A DNA stretch of 64,000 nt, taken from the NCBI RefSeq assembly GCF_000429145.1, contig NZ_AUBH01000001.1, positions 1 through 64,000 of the forward strand. Reading direction: 5' to 3'. The stretch comes from Aestuariibacter salexigens DSM 15300 (GTDB lineage: Bacteria > Pseudomonadota > Gammaproteobacteria > Enterobacterales > Alteromonadaceae). The notes below the pieces were generated by a model. It did no database searches. It was given only the letters and a program-made list of their open reading frames with translations, and was not told the DNA's origin. A program made the translations under genes and the position numbers. Shown here piece by piece: positions 53,758 to 62,746 of this stretch (within the stretch, counting starts at the first letter, position 1; each line of letters starts with the position of its first letter).

Positions 53758-54135
53758 ATGAACCTAAACCAAGTTACTCTGCCCGTTAAAGAGATGAAAC
53801 AGGCGGTGGAGTTCTACCAAACATTGGGTTTTACTCTCATCGTCGATACGCCGCACTACGCCAGGTTTTTATGTCCAGAGGGCGATGCGACCTTTTCGCT
53901 GAGTTTAGATAACTCCGATTTTAGCAATGGAACGGTGGTGTATTTCGAACATGCAGAGCTAGATAACTGGTGCAAGGCATTAAAAGGTAAAGGCATCGTA
54001 TTCGACCAGGAACCTACAGATCAGCGCTATCTCTGGAGAGAAGCCATTTTGCACGATCCTTCAGGAAACAAGATTAAGCTTTATTGGGCGGGGGAAAATC
54101 GCATCAATCCACCGTGGAAAGTTAAAAATAAGTGA
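53758..54135 (+). CDS. VOC (glyoxalase/bleomycin-resistance) family protein
   Basis: 125-aa vicinal-oxygen-chelate fold: VTLPVKEMKQAVEFYQTLGF opening, YFEHAELDNWCKALKGKG in the middle and the typical end LHDPSGNKIKLYWAGENR. A metal-binding glutamate of the last strand is replaced by other residues in the family-typical place, so enzymatic activity is uncertain. ATG 53758 is used; an upstream in-frame start at 53659 lies in the duplicated terminator. Substrate unknown. Confidence 0.82.
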   Translation: MNLNQVTLPVKEMKQAVEFYQTLGFTLIVDTPHYARFLCPEGDATFSLSLDNSDFSNGTVVYFEHAELDNWCKALKGKGIVFDQEPTDQRYLWREAILHDPSGNKIKLYWAGENRINPPWKVKNK

Positions 54136-54177
54136 AGATAAACAATAACCCGTCAGACAGATGAGGTTACATTCTAT

Positions 54178-55365
54178 CTAGCTTGCCTGCGCAATTTTCT
54201 TTTTATACGCCGACGGTGTGCACTCCATCACTTCTTTGAATGCCTTATTAAATGTCACTCTGTTGCTAAACCCTGACTCCAAGGCAATGCGTTCGAGAGA
54301 CCATGATTGATTTGGCTCTTCAATCAATTCCAATGCATGTTGAACACGATAACCATTAATAAGCTTATAAAAGTTTGTTTTCATGGCCTGATTAATGACT
54401 TGCGATAACGTGTGGGCTTTAATCCCCGTCGCTTTAGCTAAATCTGTTAATGTTAGCTTGTCTTTGAGATATAGCTGTTGTTGCTTAATCTGTTTTTCAA
54501 GCTCCTGTGACAATACCTCACTGGTACTATCGGGCAATGCAGAGTGCAGATATTTAACATTGGTATCGCCGCGGGTATCGGATGCGTCTGGTTGAATTTG
54601 TTGCTCGGCGAGTTTGCACTCTTCTGGTGTGAATACCAGTCCCGGCTGTTGCAAGCCGATATAGCCAATCGCTAAAACCATAAATCCGACAAATAATAGC
54701 CATATATCCGATACTGCATTTAATGTTAACAACCCCATCGTCTGCTGCGCGGCAAACAATCCTACCCAAAGTAATTCAAGCAGGAAAAACGCTGCGACCA
54801 TAAACTGCATATTGGCAAGGATGAATGTGCTGTTGTCTGCTCTCAGCTTGCTAGCAGCCGCTTTAAACCTGGAAATAACGCGCCAACTGGCGAACAGATA
54901 AATACCTAAATGGACTTTGATTGACAGTAGTAATGCAATGGCAATAACAGGCAGTTCGCTACTGGACGTGTTTAATGCCGAGCTCCACATCATGATTTTG
55001 GCATCCATATGCTGGAATACCGAAGGTGCATTAAGGCACCAGATTGCCAGAGCAGGAATAAAATTCGCAATAAGTAATGCAGGTGGTAAGGGAGGTTTAC
55101 CACTGACCTGTCGAACGTACATCCACAGCATTGGGCCAATCCATAACACCATGTAAGGAATAAAATCCATAATGTGGGCCACATAGGTGTACAGCCCGGT
55201 ATACAGCGCGCCTCCCTCAAACAATTTATAACAGATAATAAATGCAATAACGGTAAGCCACCGGGTTGGTGACGTGCGAGATGATTTATTCCATAGAGCG
55301 AAGGCCAGCATCAGCGCGTGGCTGCATGCAATGAAATAAATTACGCCAAGGAAAGTGTTGTCCAT
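54178..55365 (-). CDS. Membrane-anchored AraC-family transcriptional regulator
   Basis: 395 aa. Residues 1-240 hold seven hydrophobic segments, and 285-395 an AraC-type double helix-turn-helix (LTDLAKATGIKAHTLSQVINQ and SLERIALESGFSNRVTFNKAFKEVMECTPSAYKK). This class senses a membrane or extracellular signal and binds DNA from the membrane. It is divergent from a three-gene set for exported proteins (55506-59356), which are the likeliest targets. A TGCTTA-N6-TAAGCA inverted repeat lies 20 bp upstream of its start codon. The signal is unknown. Confidence 0.87.
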   Translation of the reverse strand: MDNTFLGVIYFIACSHALMLAFALWNKSSRTSPTRWLTVIAFIICYKLFEGGALYTGLYTYVAHIMDFIPYMVLWIGPMLWMYVRQVSGKPPLPPALLIANFIPALAIWCLNAPSVFQHMDAKIMMWSSALNTSSSELPVIAIALLLSIKVHLGIYLFASWRVISRFKAAASKLRADNSTFILANMQFMVAAFFLLELLWVGLFAAQQTMGLLTLNAVSDIWLLFVGFMVLAIGYIGLQQPGLVFTPEECKLAEQQIQPDASDTRGDTNVKYLHSALPDSTSEVLSQELEKQIKQQQLYLKDKLTLTDLAKATGIKAHTLSQVINQAMKTNFYKLINGYRVQHALELIEEPNQSWSLERIALESGFSNRVTFNKAFKEVMECTPSAYKKKIAQAS

Positions 55366-55384
55366 CTTTTAGTTTATTGCCGTC

Positions 55385-55402
55385 TGCTTATGTTGTTAAG
55401 CA
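55385..55402. promoter_or_regulatory. Inverted repeat, possible operator between the AraC gene and the export operon
   Basis: TGCTTA-TGTTGT-TAAGCA is a perfect 6-bp inverted repeat 20 bp from the AraC-type gene start and about 100 bp from the divergent ATG. It could bind a dimeric regulator. AraC proteins more often use direct repeats, so the link to the neighbouring regulator is a guess. Confidence 0.35.
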
Positions 55403-55505
55403 TAGGGGAAAATTAACAGAAAAAGGTAAACCTCAGCCGACGTTATCACAAATAATCTGTGGCTCGTTAGCTTATTCATACGTCATTAATACACGAGACT
55501 TTTTT

Positions 55506-56666
55506 ATGAATAAGCTGGCGCTGTTTCTTTACTTCACCATGCTCTTTACTCCCTATCTGTTTGTTGGGGAAACACTGGCTAGTAGCGGAGCTGAACATAC
55601 CCAATATTATCGGCATATTATGTTCCGCGAGACCCCATACGCTGTCTATCGAGGGATCCACCAATTGCATACCGATGATAGCCATAATGTTGCTCTCTAT
55701 GCATTTGATTACGATGCGCAGGGCCGGATAAAAGAAATCAGCTATCAGATAAATGGCAACATGATTAATGCCAACGAAGTATGGGATTCTTTTATCTGGT
55801 TTGCACCGAAGGTGAAAATTAACTATCAGCCGGGCAAAGAGGTCCACACTTATTATGACAGTAATGACCAGCAGATATCAGCGCACGGCAATGTTTATCA
55901 GGCAGTCTATACGTTAGATGAAGACAATAACCGAGTGAGCCTGCATTTCTACGATAAACAGGGCGAGCCATCTGAAAATGCGTGGAATATCCATCGTTAT
56001 CAATGGCGCACCGCCGATGGCAAGGTGTTCGAAAAAAGATTCAACCTGCTGGATGAACAGCAACCTATACGCCCGCAATTTACTTTTTATGAGGTCGAGC
56101 TCGAGTATGACCAGGATGGCAAACTGGCATTTGTGCGAAACCTGGGATTAACCGGTCAACCTACCAATAACGAAAGCGGCGCCGGCATTGACCGTATCGT
56201 GTACGACCAGGAGGGTAATTTTTCACGATGGATGGTGTATGACAAAGACGGCAATCCGGTCGAGGGAAATCGTCCCATGGTGCATATTGGTGAGCACCTT
56301 TACGACGCTTTTGGCAATAAAGTAGGCATGCGAGGGTTTGATCGCAAGGGTAAACGCATTCCTTTTAGCTGGGGTGCCTATGAACATAAGCTTGCGTATA
56401 ACGAGTTTGGCAATCAGGTCAGTCACATCATGTTCAAAAGTGACGGCTCCTTCGACCGTCATCTGACGCTTGAATATAGCGATGAAAATACACACATCAC
56501 CTGGCTGAAGTCATTGGATGAACATGGACAGCTTACAGCCAGCCCTATGCTCGGAGGCGCAGCCGCATTACGTTACGTGTACCAAAATGATGGGACACGT
56601 CAGCGTGAGCTTTTCAGTGCGGATATGACGACGTTTTCGCCGTCTGTGCAAGAAGATACTGAGTAA
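55506..56666 (+). CDS. Exported protein with YD-like repeats, unknown function (386 aa)
   Basis: ATG 55506 (MNKLALFLYFTMLFTPYLFV) gives a signal peptide ending near LAS; an earlier start at 55377 would bury it. The mature part is rich in repeated segments of the type YDxxGN/YDKxGxP (FDYDAQGRIKEISYQ, FYDKQGEPSEN, YDQEGNFSRWMVYDKDGNP, YDAFGNKVGMRGFDRKGK, YNEFGNQVSH). They resemble the YD repeats of Rhs-type wall proteins and suggest a beta-strand stack. There are no toxin or catalytic motifs. It is the first of three closely spaced genes (9 bp to the next). I do not recognise a family. Confidence 0.75.
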   Translation: MNKLALFLYFTMLFTPYLFVGETLASSGAEHTQYYRHIMFRETPYAVYRGIHQLHTDDSHNVALYAFDYDAQGRIKEISYQINGNMINANEVWDSFIWFAPKVKINYQPGKEVHTYYDSNDQQISAHGNVYQAVYTLDEDNNRVSLHFYDKQGEPSENAWNIHRYQWRTADGKVFEKRFNLLDEQQPIRPQFTFYEVELEYDQDGKLAFVRNLGLTGQPTNNESGAGIDRIVYDQEGNFSRWMVYDKDGNPVEGNRPMVHIGEHLYDAFGNKVGMRGFDRKGKRIPFSWGAYEHKLAYNEFGNQVSHIMFKSDGSFDRHLTLEYSDENTHITWLKSLDEHGQLTASPMLGGAAALRYVYQNDGTRQRELFSADMTTFSPSVQEDTE

Positions 56667-56675
56667 CGTGTAGCT

Positions 56676-57977
56676 ATGATGGGATTGTTTGGCAGGACGG
56701 CACTAGCTTTGTGGGTAAGTGCAACAATCATTTCGCCTTCTTCGCAAGCTATGTCAAATAGTTGGGCGATAGAGGATATTGAAGCCGAGGTCAATAGAGT
56801 CGCGTTTTTATCACCGCGACTGGCGTTTTCAGACTGGTTACAGGAACAACAGTCACTGGCACGCGTGAGTCTCACGGATATCAGTCGCTGGCAACGCATG
56901 CGGGAAAACATTGCGCCAGGAAAGGGTTGCGCTCGGGTCAGGCATGACAATCTACAGCTGCAACTAAACTTGCTGCGGAATCGAACAAGACTGTTATCGA
57001 CGCTTCCCAACGATACTGAATACACGGGGGTGATGTCGAATTTGCCTGATGGTAAGGAGTGGTACTCACATTGGCTAAATAGTTGGTTGATGATGGCGTC
57101 TGATGGGCCGCTGTCAGAAGCGCACATTCTCACCTTACAGCACATTGCACAGCAAGAGCTTGAGAAGGTGCATCCGCAGTATCTAAGCTTGCAAGCACAA
57201 GCAATTCAGCAACAAATGCCGCCTTTTACACGTCATCAGCATGATGCAATTCGCCAGGCACTGCTCGAAAGAGCGCAAGTCGTCAATAAGCATCTGGAAA
57301 ATGTGTTTGGCGCATTACCAGCCATTCCAGATGTGTCTATCAGGGCGTCATCCTTACCCGAAAGCTTTCCTGCCCCTGGCATTTATAACGATGCCACGCA
57401 GACGTTTTATTATCACTTCACCGGCCACACTCTGCCTGCCGAAAGTCTTGACTGGCTATACCTGCACGAGGCGGTGCCCGGTCATCATATGCAGTATGTG
57501 GTGGCAAATAGCGAACCACTCTGTGAGAGCGCTGGTATCGCTCGCTTTCCACCGGTTACTGCAGAGGGCTGGGCAGCCTATGTGGAAACTCTCGGTCAGC
57601 AGTTAGGCCTGCTGCAGCATCCGGCGAGTTTGTTATACGCCTATGAATGGCGCCAGCTACGCGCACTCAGAGTGCTCATCGATATCGGTGTTCATCGTGA
57701 GCAATGGAGCGACCGGCGGGCATTAACCCTGTGGCAGCAGTATTTGCCTGAACGCATGGATATTGGTGCCCGTGAACTGGCGCGGATAAAACGCTGGCCT
57801 GCACAGGTAATTACCTATGTGTATGGGAAATACCAGATTGAACAGGCTATCAAGCAGGCGCTAGACAGCGGCTATTCTGCTGTCGAGGCCCATCATATGA
57901 TTCTGCGCTTAAGTAATCAGCCATCCATCTCAGCACAAACAGTTTCCTATTTTTTAACACGGAGAAAATCTTTTTGA
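56676..57977 (+). CDS. DUF885 family zinc peptidase-like exported protein (433 aa)
   Basis: It has a signal peptide (about 1-25, ending SSQA). The DUF885 core has the zinc motif HEAVPGHHMQY at H263, preceded by FYYHFTGHTLPAESLDWLYL, then the EGWAAYVETLGQQLG block that supplies the third ligand glutamate, and LRVLIDIGVH. Family members are about 570-600 aa, so this one is short, mainly in the N-terminal half. It is probably a periplasmic carboxypeptidase-like metalloenzyme. It is tightly placed between the YD-type gene (9 bp) and the hydrolase gene (4-nt overlap). Confidence 0.82.
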   Translation: MMGLFGRTALALWVSATIISPSSQAMSNSWAIEDIEAEVNRVAFLSPRLAFSDWLQEQQSLARVSLTDISRWQRMRENIAPGKGCARVRHDNLQLQLNLLRNRTRLLSTLPNDTEYTGVMSNLPDGKEWYSHWLNSWLMMASDGPLSEAHILTLQHIAQQELEKVHPQYLSLQAQAIQQQMPPFTRHQHDAIRQALLERAQVVNKHLENVFGALPAIPDVSIRASSLPESFPAPGIYNDATQTFYYHFTGHTLPAESLDWLYLHEAVPGHHMQYVVANSEPLCESAGIARFPPVTAEGWAAYVETLGQQLGLLQHPASLLYAYEWRQLRALRVLIDIGVHREQWSDRRALTLWQQYLPERMDIGARELARIKRWPAQVITYVYGKYQIEQAIKQALDSGYSAVEAHHMILRLSNQPSISAQTVSYFLTRRKSF

Positions 57978-59356
57978 ATACAGCAGCCTTCCAGTCAGTA
58001 TCAGCGGTGTTACTTGCCGCAATAGTCACAGCGTGCAGTGTCGCTCATGCAAAAGAGCACACGCTGCCCAGAAGTACCTTACTCGGCATCATGCCTGCAC
58101 AAACCAGCCAGGGTGAGCCGGTCGTTCTGCAACGTATCGTGCCGCGCAGCACCGCTTCAGCCATAGGCCTGAAAGCGGGAGACACCCTTGTGTCTATCAA
58201 TCAGCAGCCTATTGGCGAATTTTCTGATGTCCTTGACACGATCAGGCCGCTTACTACCGGCCAAGAAGTCTCTGTAACCCTGCAACGTGATGGTAAAACG
58301 CTAACGGTGTCGGGTGAGATGCACCCTCGACCTTTTGAAGAGAGTGCTCATGCAGAGGTGTTGTATGAATCCGTCAGCTATACGGGAAATGTACTGCGTT
58401 CGATAACCTATAAACCTGCAACTGCTTCACTACAGACAAAGGCACCGGCGATATTTTTCATTCAGGGCTATACCTGCGGCTCTATCGATATGGGGATGAT
58501 GCCAAATGCCACCACTAAACAATTAGTTGAGCAGTTTGCTAAAGCCGGGTACGTGGTATTCCGGGCTGAAAAGCCGGGTGTCGGCGACAGCCAATCCGAC
58601 CAACACTGTGCAGACATCGACTTTACTACTGAAACCACTGCGTTTATTGAGGCGCTGCGCGCTCTTAAACAAAAGCCATATGTTGATACCAACCATATCT
58701 ATTTATGGGGGCACAGTCTCGGCGTGCTGCATGCACCTGTAGTAGCCAGCAATGAGCCCGTTGCCGGGATAATCGGCTACGGCGGCGTGCTCAAACCCTG
58801 GTATGACTACATGCTGGATATTTACTATGAGCAGTCGGTGAAACACTTTAATGCCTCACCGTCACAAGCCAGACGTAATAAAGCCATTATGCAGCCTGTT
58901 TTGGATATGTGGCTGAACAGCGATGCCCCGTGGTCTGACGTAAAGACGCATAAAGCCACTCAAGCAGCGGTTGATGCGGGGTTGGTCAGCATTCGTGATA
59001 CGCAAATCTTCGACCGGCATTACAGCTTTTTCAGAGATCTTAACCAGTACGACTTTGCATCAATGTGGCAACAACTGGATGTGCCGCTTCTGATGATGCA
59101 CGGCAGCCTGGATATTCAGGCAATCGACAAAAAATGGGCGTTCGACCTCGTGTCGCTGTCGTCACATCCACAGAGTCAGGCTTTGGAGGTTGAGGGAGCG
59201 GAACATGCTTTCATGCTCTATGCATCAGCGTCTGACTACAGACAAGCGCAAGCTCAAGGAACATTTAACCCGGCAGAGCCAGACGGACATTATGATCCTC
59301 GACTCGTTGAGCACAGCCTGAACTGGCTTGCAGCGCTGCAAACCGGTAAAAACTAA
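57974..59356 (+). CDS. Exported PDZ-domain alpha/beta hydrolase (460 aa)
   Basis: It starts with TTG 57974 (GGAG upstream), overlapping the previous stop by 4 nt. A signal peptide (about 1-27) is followed by a PDZ domain (about 45-115, IVPRSTASAIGLKAGDTLVSINQQ). A serine-hydrolase domain follows with nucleophile S248 in GHSLG, an Asp in HGSLDIQAID and a His in VEGAEHAFM. Similar PDZ plus peptidase-like hydrolases act on peptides or esters in the periplasm. Together with the DUF885 protein upstream it suggests exported peptide processing. No terminator is obvious after it; the convergent cyclase gene ends 40 bp away. Confidence 0.85.
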   Translation: MNTAAFQSVSAVLLAAIVTACSVAHAKEHTLPRSTLLGIMPAQTSQGEPVVLQRIVPRSTASAIGLKAGDTLVSINQQPIGEFSDVLDTIRPLTTGQEVSVTLQRDGKTLTVSGEMHPRPFEESAHAEVLYESVSYTGNVLRSITYKPATASLQTKAPAIFFIQGYTCGSIDMGMMPNATTKQLVEQFAKAGYVVFRAEKPGVGDSQSDQHCADIDFTTETTAFIEALRALKQKPYVDTNHIYLWGHSLGVLHAPVVASNEPVAGIIGYGGVLKPWYDYMLDIYYEQSVKHFNASPSQARRNKAIMQPVLDMWLNSDAPWSDVKTHKATQAAVDAGLVSIRDTQIFDRHYSFFRDLNQYDFASMWQQLDVPLLMMHGSLDIQAIDKKWAFDLVSLSSHPQSQALEVEGAEHAFMLYASASDYRQAQAQGTFNPAEPDGHYDPRLVEHSLNWLAALQTGKN

Positions 59357-59396
59357 GCTCACTCAAGTGGCAACAGCGATACCGGTGGAAGAGTGA

Positions 59397-60509
59397 CTAG
59401 TCGTAAACAGTAAGGTTGCGACCGTCACTCTTGGCCTGGTAAAGCCGAGCATCAGCCAAAGAGATCGCTTTATCGATAGAGGGAGACTCATCATGAGTAC
59501 TTACGCCAGCACTGATTGTGATCTGTAAGGGCTTATTGCCCACTGAGAATGGCTCAGAGGCAATCAGTTCACGTAACTTATCGGCAAGTGTGAATGCATC
59601 ATGCTTGCCGGTCTCTGGCAAAATAAAAATAAACTCCTCTCCGCCCCAGCGACCAACAATATCCTGATGACGGATATGCTGTCTGAATCGTCTGGTTAGC
59701 TCTACCAACACCTTATCGCCGGCATCATGTCCGTACATATCATTGACGCTTTTAAATTTATCCACATCCACTAACACGATGGCAAAGGGCTTGTTTGAGC
59801 GTTCGCTTCTTGCCAGCTCATAGTCCAGACTAGCGCGAATCCCTCTTCTATTTGGTAGGGCGGTGAGTGTGTCCTGTGTTGCCTGTTGCTCAAATTCATC
59901 ACTTAGCTGTTGAATGAACTGATATGACTGCTGCCGTGAATATTCATAAAAGCCGGCCAGAAAGGTGAGTGTCATGTACGAGTACAGCAGGCGAGTTTTA
60001 AACTCGTAACTGTAGGTCGCTGCAAGTAGCCCTTCAGCGGGCACAAACATGATTACGGACAGAGCAATAATGAAAATGATATTCACGACAAGCCCTGCAC
60101 GCAGTCCGGCCATGAACATGGCAACCGGCGGTACCAGAAATATCCACAAAGGCCCGGTATTATTATTCCCGCCTGAATGCACGAGATAGATCATCAATGC
60201 AACCAGGCTAAACAGTAAGATACTGCCTGACACGTCGTGCCGTCTCGAATTTTGCGACAGGCGCTGATACAGGCGCGTGATATAGAACAGGATGGTTGCC
60301 GTCAGTAGTGAAAAACCGAGTACGTTATCCCCTGACAGCAAGGCTCTTACGCTAAGCAACAACGTAATAGAAAAGCCCACCAGTCCGAACAAGTTAATCA
60401 CATAGATTTTGCGATTGGCTTCCGGTGAGAGCTGATTACTGACGCCAGCGCTCAGGTATTGACGTAGTGGCGAGATGACGATGTGGTTAAATGCTGACTT
60501 AGCTTTCAT
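59397..60509 (-). CDS. Membrane diguanylate cyclase (GGDEF)
   Basis: 370 aa. Six hydrophobic segments (about 35-200) are followed by a GGDEF domain (about 210-370) with the active-site motif intact as GRWGGEEFIFILPE and DVDKFKSVNDMYGHDAGDKVL. So it should make cyclic di-GMP. No inhibitory RxxD site is seen five residues before GGEEF. ATG 60509 (MKAKSAFNHIV) overlaps the pqiC stop by 11 nt, implying co-translation with pqiABC; an upstream TTG at 60545 is less likely. Confidence 0.88.
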   Translation of the reverse strand: MKAKSAFNHIVISPLRQYLSAGVSNQLSPEANRKIYVINLFGLVGFSITLLLSVRALLSGDNVLGFSLLTATILFYITRLYQRLSQNSRRHDVSGSILLFSLVALMIYLVHSGGNNNTGPLWIFLVPPVAMFMAGLRAGLVVNIIFIIALSVIMFVPAEGLLAATYSYEFKTRLLYSYMTLTFLAGFYEYSRQQSYQFIQQLSDEFEQQATQDTLTALPNRRGIRASLDYELARSERSNKPFAIVLVDVDKFKSVNDMYGHDAGDKVLVELTRRFRQHIRHQDIVGRWGGEEFIFILPETGKHDAFTLADKLRELIASEPFSVGNKPLQITISAGVSTHDESPSIDKAISLADARLYQAKSDGRNLTVYD

Positions 60510-61068
60510 TAACGATGCGACTGACGTCGCCGGCCAGTTCTTCAAGCAGGGAGTTCATCAGCGCAACCGCGTGGGCAAAGCCATCCTGCTGCATTGACCT
60601 GGTATAGTGGAACGACTTAGTGACAATGGCCTCGCCTTGTTGTTGCACCCAATATTGACCTTTTAAAATGACTTCCCCACGCTCATTTGGCAGAAAGTCA
60701 TCTATCTGCACCGTGATAGAACGGTCAAGTGCAGAAGCGCCTGGCGAAGTTGAGGCAATCATCCCGTGCTGTTCACTCTGCTGATTAAACTGCTGAACCA
60801 GTACCCGAGGAATACTTTTCGTTATAGGCTCTGACCAGATATCCAGACTGGCATAATGTAACTGATGGGGCGCGGTCTGCATGACCAGACTGGATTGTTT
60901 AAGATAATCGGCTAGTCGCACGGGTTGCAGAACCCACTTTGTTCTGGTGCTCAGGTCACTACTACAGCAGTCTGGTGAGCTCAATACATAGTACTTAAAG
61001 GTTGCAGGGGCTGAAGAGCAGCCAAGCAAGAATAAAAAGGCCAGTGCGGATACCAGTGCTCTAATCAT
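60499..61068 (-). CDS. pqiC: PqiC-like lipoprotein of the Pqi lipid-transport system
   Basis: 189 aa. ATG 61068 has GGAG six bases upstream and leads into MIRALVSALAFLFLLGCSS, with lipobox LLGC. A PqiC/YmbA fold follows (TFKYYVLSS near the mature N-terminus, RSITVQIDDFLPNERGEVIL, KGQYWVQQ). In E. coli PqiC docks PqiB to the outer membrane. It overlaps pqiB by 8 nt and the cyclase gene by 11 nt. Confidence 0.85.
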   Translation of the reverse strand: MIRALVSALAFLFLLGCSSAPATFKYYVLSSPDCCSSDLSTRTKWVLQPVRLADYLKQSSLVMQTAPHQLHYASLDIWSEPITKSIPRVLVQQFNQQSEQHGMIASTSPGASALDRSITVQIDDFLPNERGEVILKGQYWVQQQGEAIVTKSFHYTRSMQQDGFAHAVALMNSLLEELAGDVSRIVNES

Positions 61069-62746
61069 TATTATCTCCATTACTGGCCGACGTTGAACGC
61101 TTAGGGAACACGGCGTGCTGGGTATCGCCGGTAAATATCAAACTGTTCGGGGTGTGGTTTAACTGTAATAAAATCGGCTGCAAATCATTCAGCATGGTCT
61201 GGATTGCACTCAGCGTATCATTGATTTCCAGGTTGGTTGGTGAGCCGTCCGAATAACCCGCCAGTAAAGTTTGCATCTGTTGCAAGGTTTTATTCAGGTT
61301 GCCATTTAATTGCTGGGAATTAATTCCGCTGAGGGTGGATTCAAACGCCTGACTGGTTTGTCGAACCGATGCGGCGGACGAAGACACATTTGCCATGACT
61401 TCCTGTAAGTCTGCTAACACGTCCTCCAGAGGCATGTTGTTGAGTTTATCCAGCAGGGATTCCATTTTTTGGGTAATTTGTGCAAATTCATCAGACAGGG
61501 TGGGGATCACGTCATATTCGGCAAGTTTGACTAACTCGACATCCGGCGTGTCAGCAATATGCTGTAACTCAACATATAATCCTCCGGTGATAAGGTTGCC
61601 AATACGCAGTCTTGCACGCAGATCGTTGTTAACCCAATGCATGATTTGCTCTCTGACAAATTCCACTCCTTGTTCGTTATCTTGCTGTTGTACCCTGCCG
61701 GGATAGATTTTTATCAACACGGGGATGCTGTATTCCTCATCCAGAATACTGCCGGGGATGGATATGGGAGGATTAATTTGCGCCACCTCACCAATTTCAA
61801 TGCCACGATACTCAACAGGGGCACCGACGGTCAGGCCTCGTACTGTCTCATCAATCAGTAAGATAAATTCTGCGGCCAGATTAAATCGCGCGTTTGAGGC
61901 TGACTCATAGTCGCGATAAATATCAAAAAACGCCCGTTTGGTGATTTGCTGGCCGGACGCCATACCCTCAGGAATACCAAAGGTGACGCCATTTGTTAAT
62001 AGTGTCTCCAGACTACCAGTCTCTATATTCACACCACTGGCGCTGAGCTCAAAGCGCACGCCACTGGTATTCCAGAACCTGGTGTTTTCAGTAATCAGTT
62101 TGTGATACGGCGCTTCAATGAACGCGTTGTAGTACACAATGCGCTCTTCAACGTTAAAGTAGATATCTTCAAACTCACCGACTTTCAGGCCCTTATAAAC
62201 AATGGGGTCGCCCTCTTTGAAAGCGAATTCATCGTCGCTGTTGAGAGTGACATGCAAGCCAGGCGTGCCAGGTGGCGTGACGGGTGGGCGTTCCAGGGCA
62301 ATGAATTCATACTGCTCCTGCCCTTCCTCGCTGGGCTCCATGGCAATATATCGGCCGGACAACAGAGTGCTAAGACCACTTACTCCAGTGATGGATACGC
62401 GCGGTGCGATAACCCAGAATTGGGTGTTTTCAGTCAGCAAATGGGCCGCAGAGGGGTCAATGCGTGCGGTGACAATAACGCCGGATAAGTCCGGCTTAAG
62501 TTCGATTGCCTTGACCACACCTACGTCAAAGTCTCTTGCTTTGATTGACGTTTTGTCCACTTCAATGCCGGTGGCAGAAGAGAACTCAATGGTGATTAAT
62601 GGGCCCTGATTACTCCATTGGTAATACACAATCCACAGCCCGATCAACAATGCTACCAGCGGTATCAACCAGACTCGGGATATGCTCCTGACCGGCTGAA
62701 TGTCTGCCATCGGCAGTTCGTCGCCCGGTGTGATTTGCTCACTCAT
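61061..62746 (-). CDS. pqiB: Intermembrane transport protein PqiB (three MCE domains)
   Basis: 561 aa: N-terminal membrane anchor (about 22-42), then three MCE domains (starting near PLITIEFSSATGIEVDKTSI, TPGLHVTLNSDDEFAFKEGD and EFILLIDETVRGLTVGAPVEY), and a C-terminal helical needle region (about 420-540). PqiB forms a hexameric periplasmic tunnel for lipid traffic between membranes. The start has AAGGA and overlaps pqiA by 8 nt (ATGAGTGA). Confidence 0.93.
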   Translation of the reverse strand: MSEQITPGDELPMADIQPVRSISRVWLIPLVALLIGLWIVYYQWSNQGPLITIEFSSATGIEVDKTSIKARDFDVGVVKAIELKPDLSGVIVTARIDPSAAHLLTENTQFWVIAPRVSITGVSGLSTLLSGRYIAMEPSEEGQEQYEFIALERPPVTPPGTPGLHVTLNSDDEFAFKEGDPIVYKGLKVGEFEDIYFNVEERIVYYNAFIEAPYHKLITENTRFWNTSGVRFELSASGVNIETGSLETLLTNGVTFGIPEGMASGQQITKRAFFDIYRDYESASNARFNLAAEFILLIDETVRGLTVGAPVEYRGIEIGEVAQINPPISIPGSILDEEYSIPVLIKIYPGRVQQQDNEQGVEFVREQIMHWVNNDLRARLRIGNLITGGLYVELQHIADTPDVELVKLAEYDVIPTLSDEFAQITQKMESLLDKLNNMPLEDVLADLQEVMANVSSSAASVRQTSQAFESTLSGINSQQLNGNLNKTLQQMQTLLAGYSDGSPTNLEINDTLSAIQTMLNDLQPILLQLNHTPNSLIFTGDTQHAVFPKRSTSASNGDNND

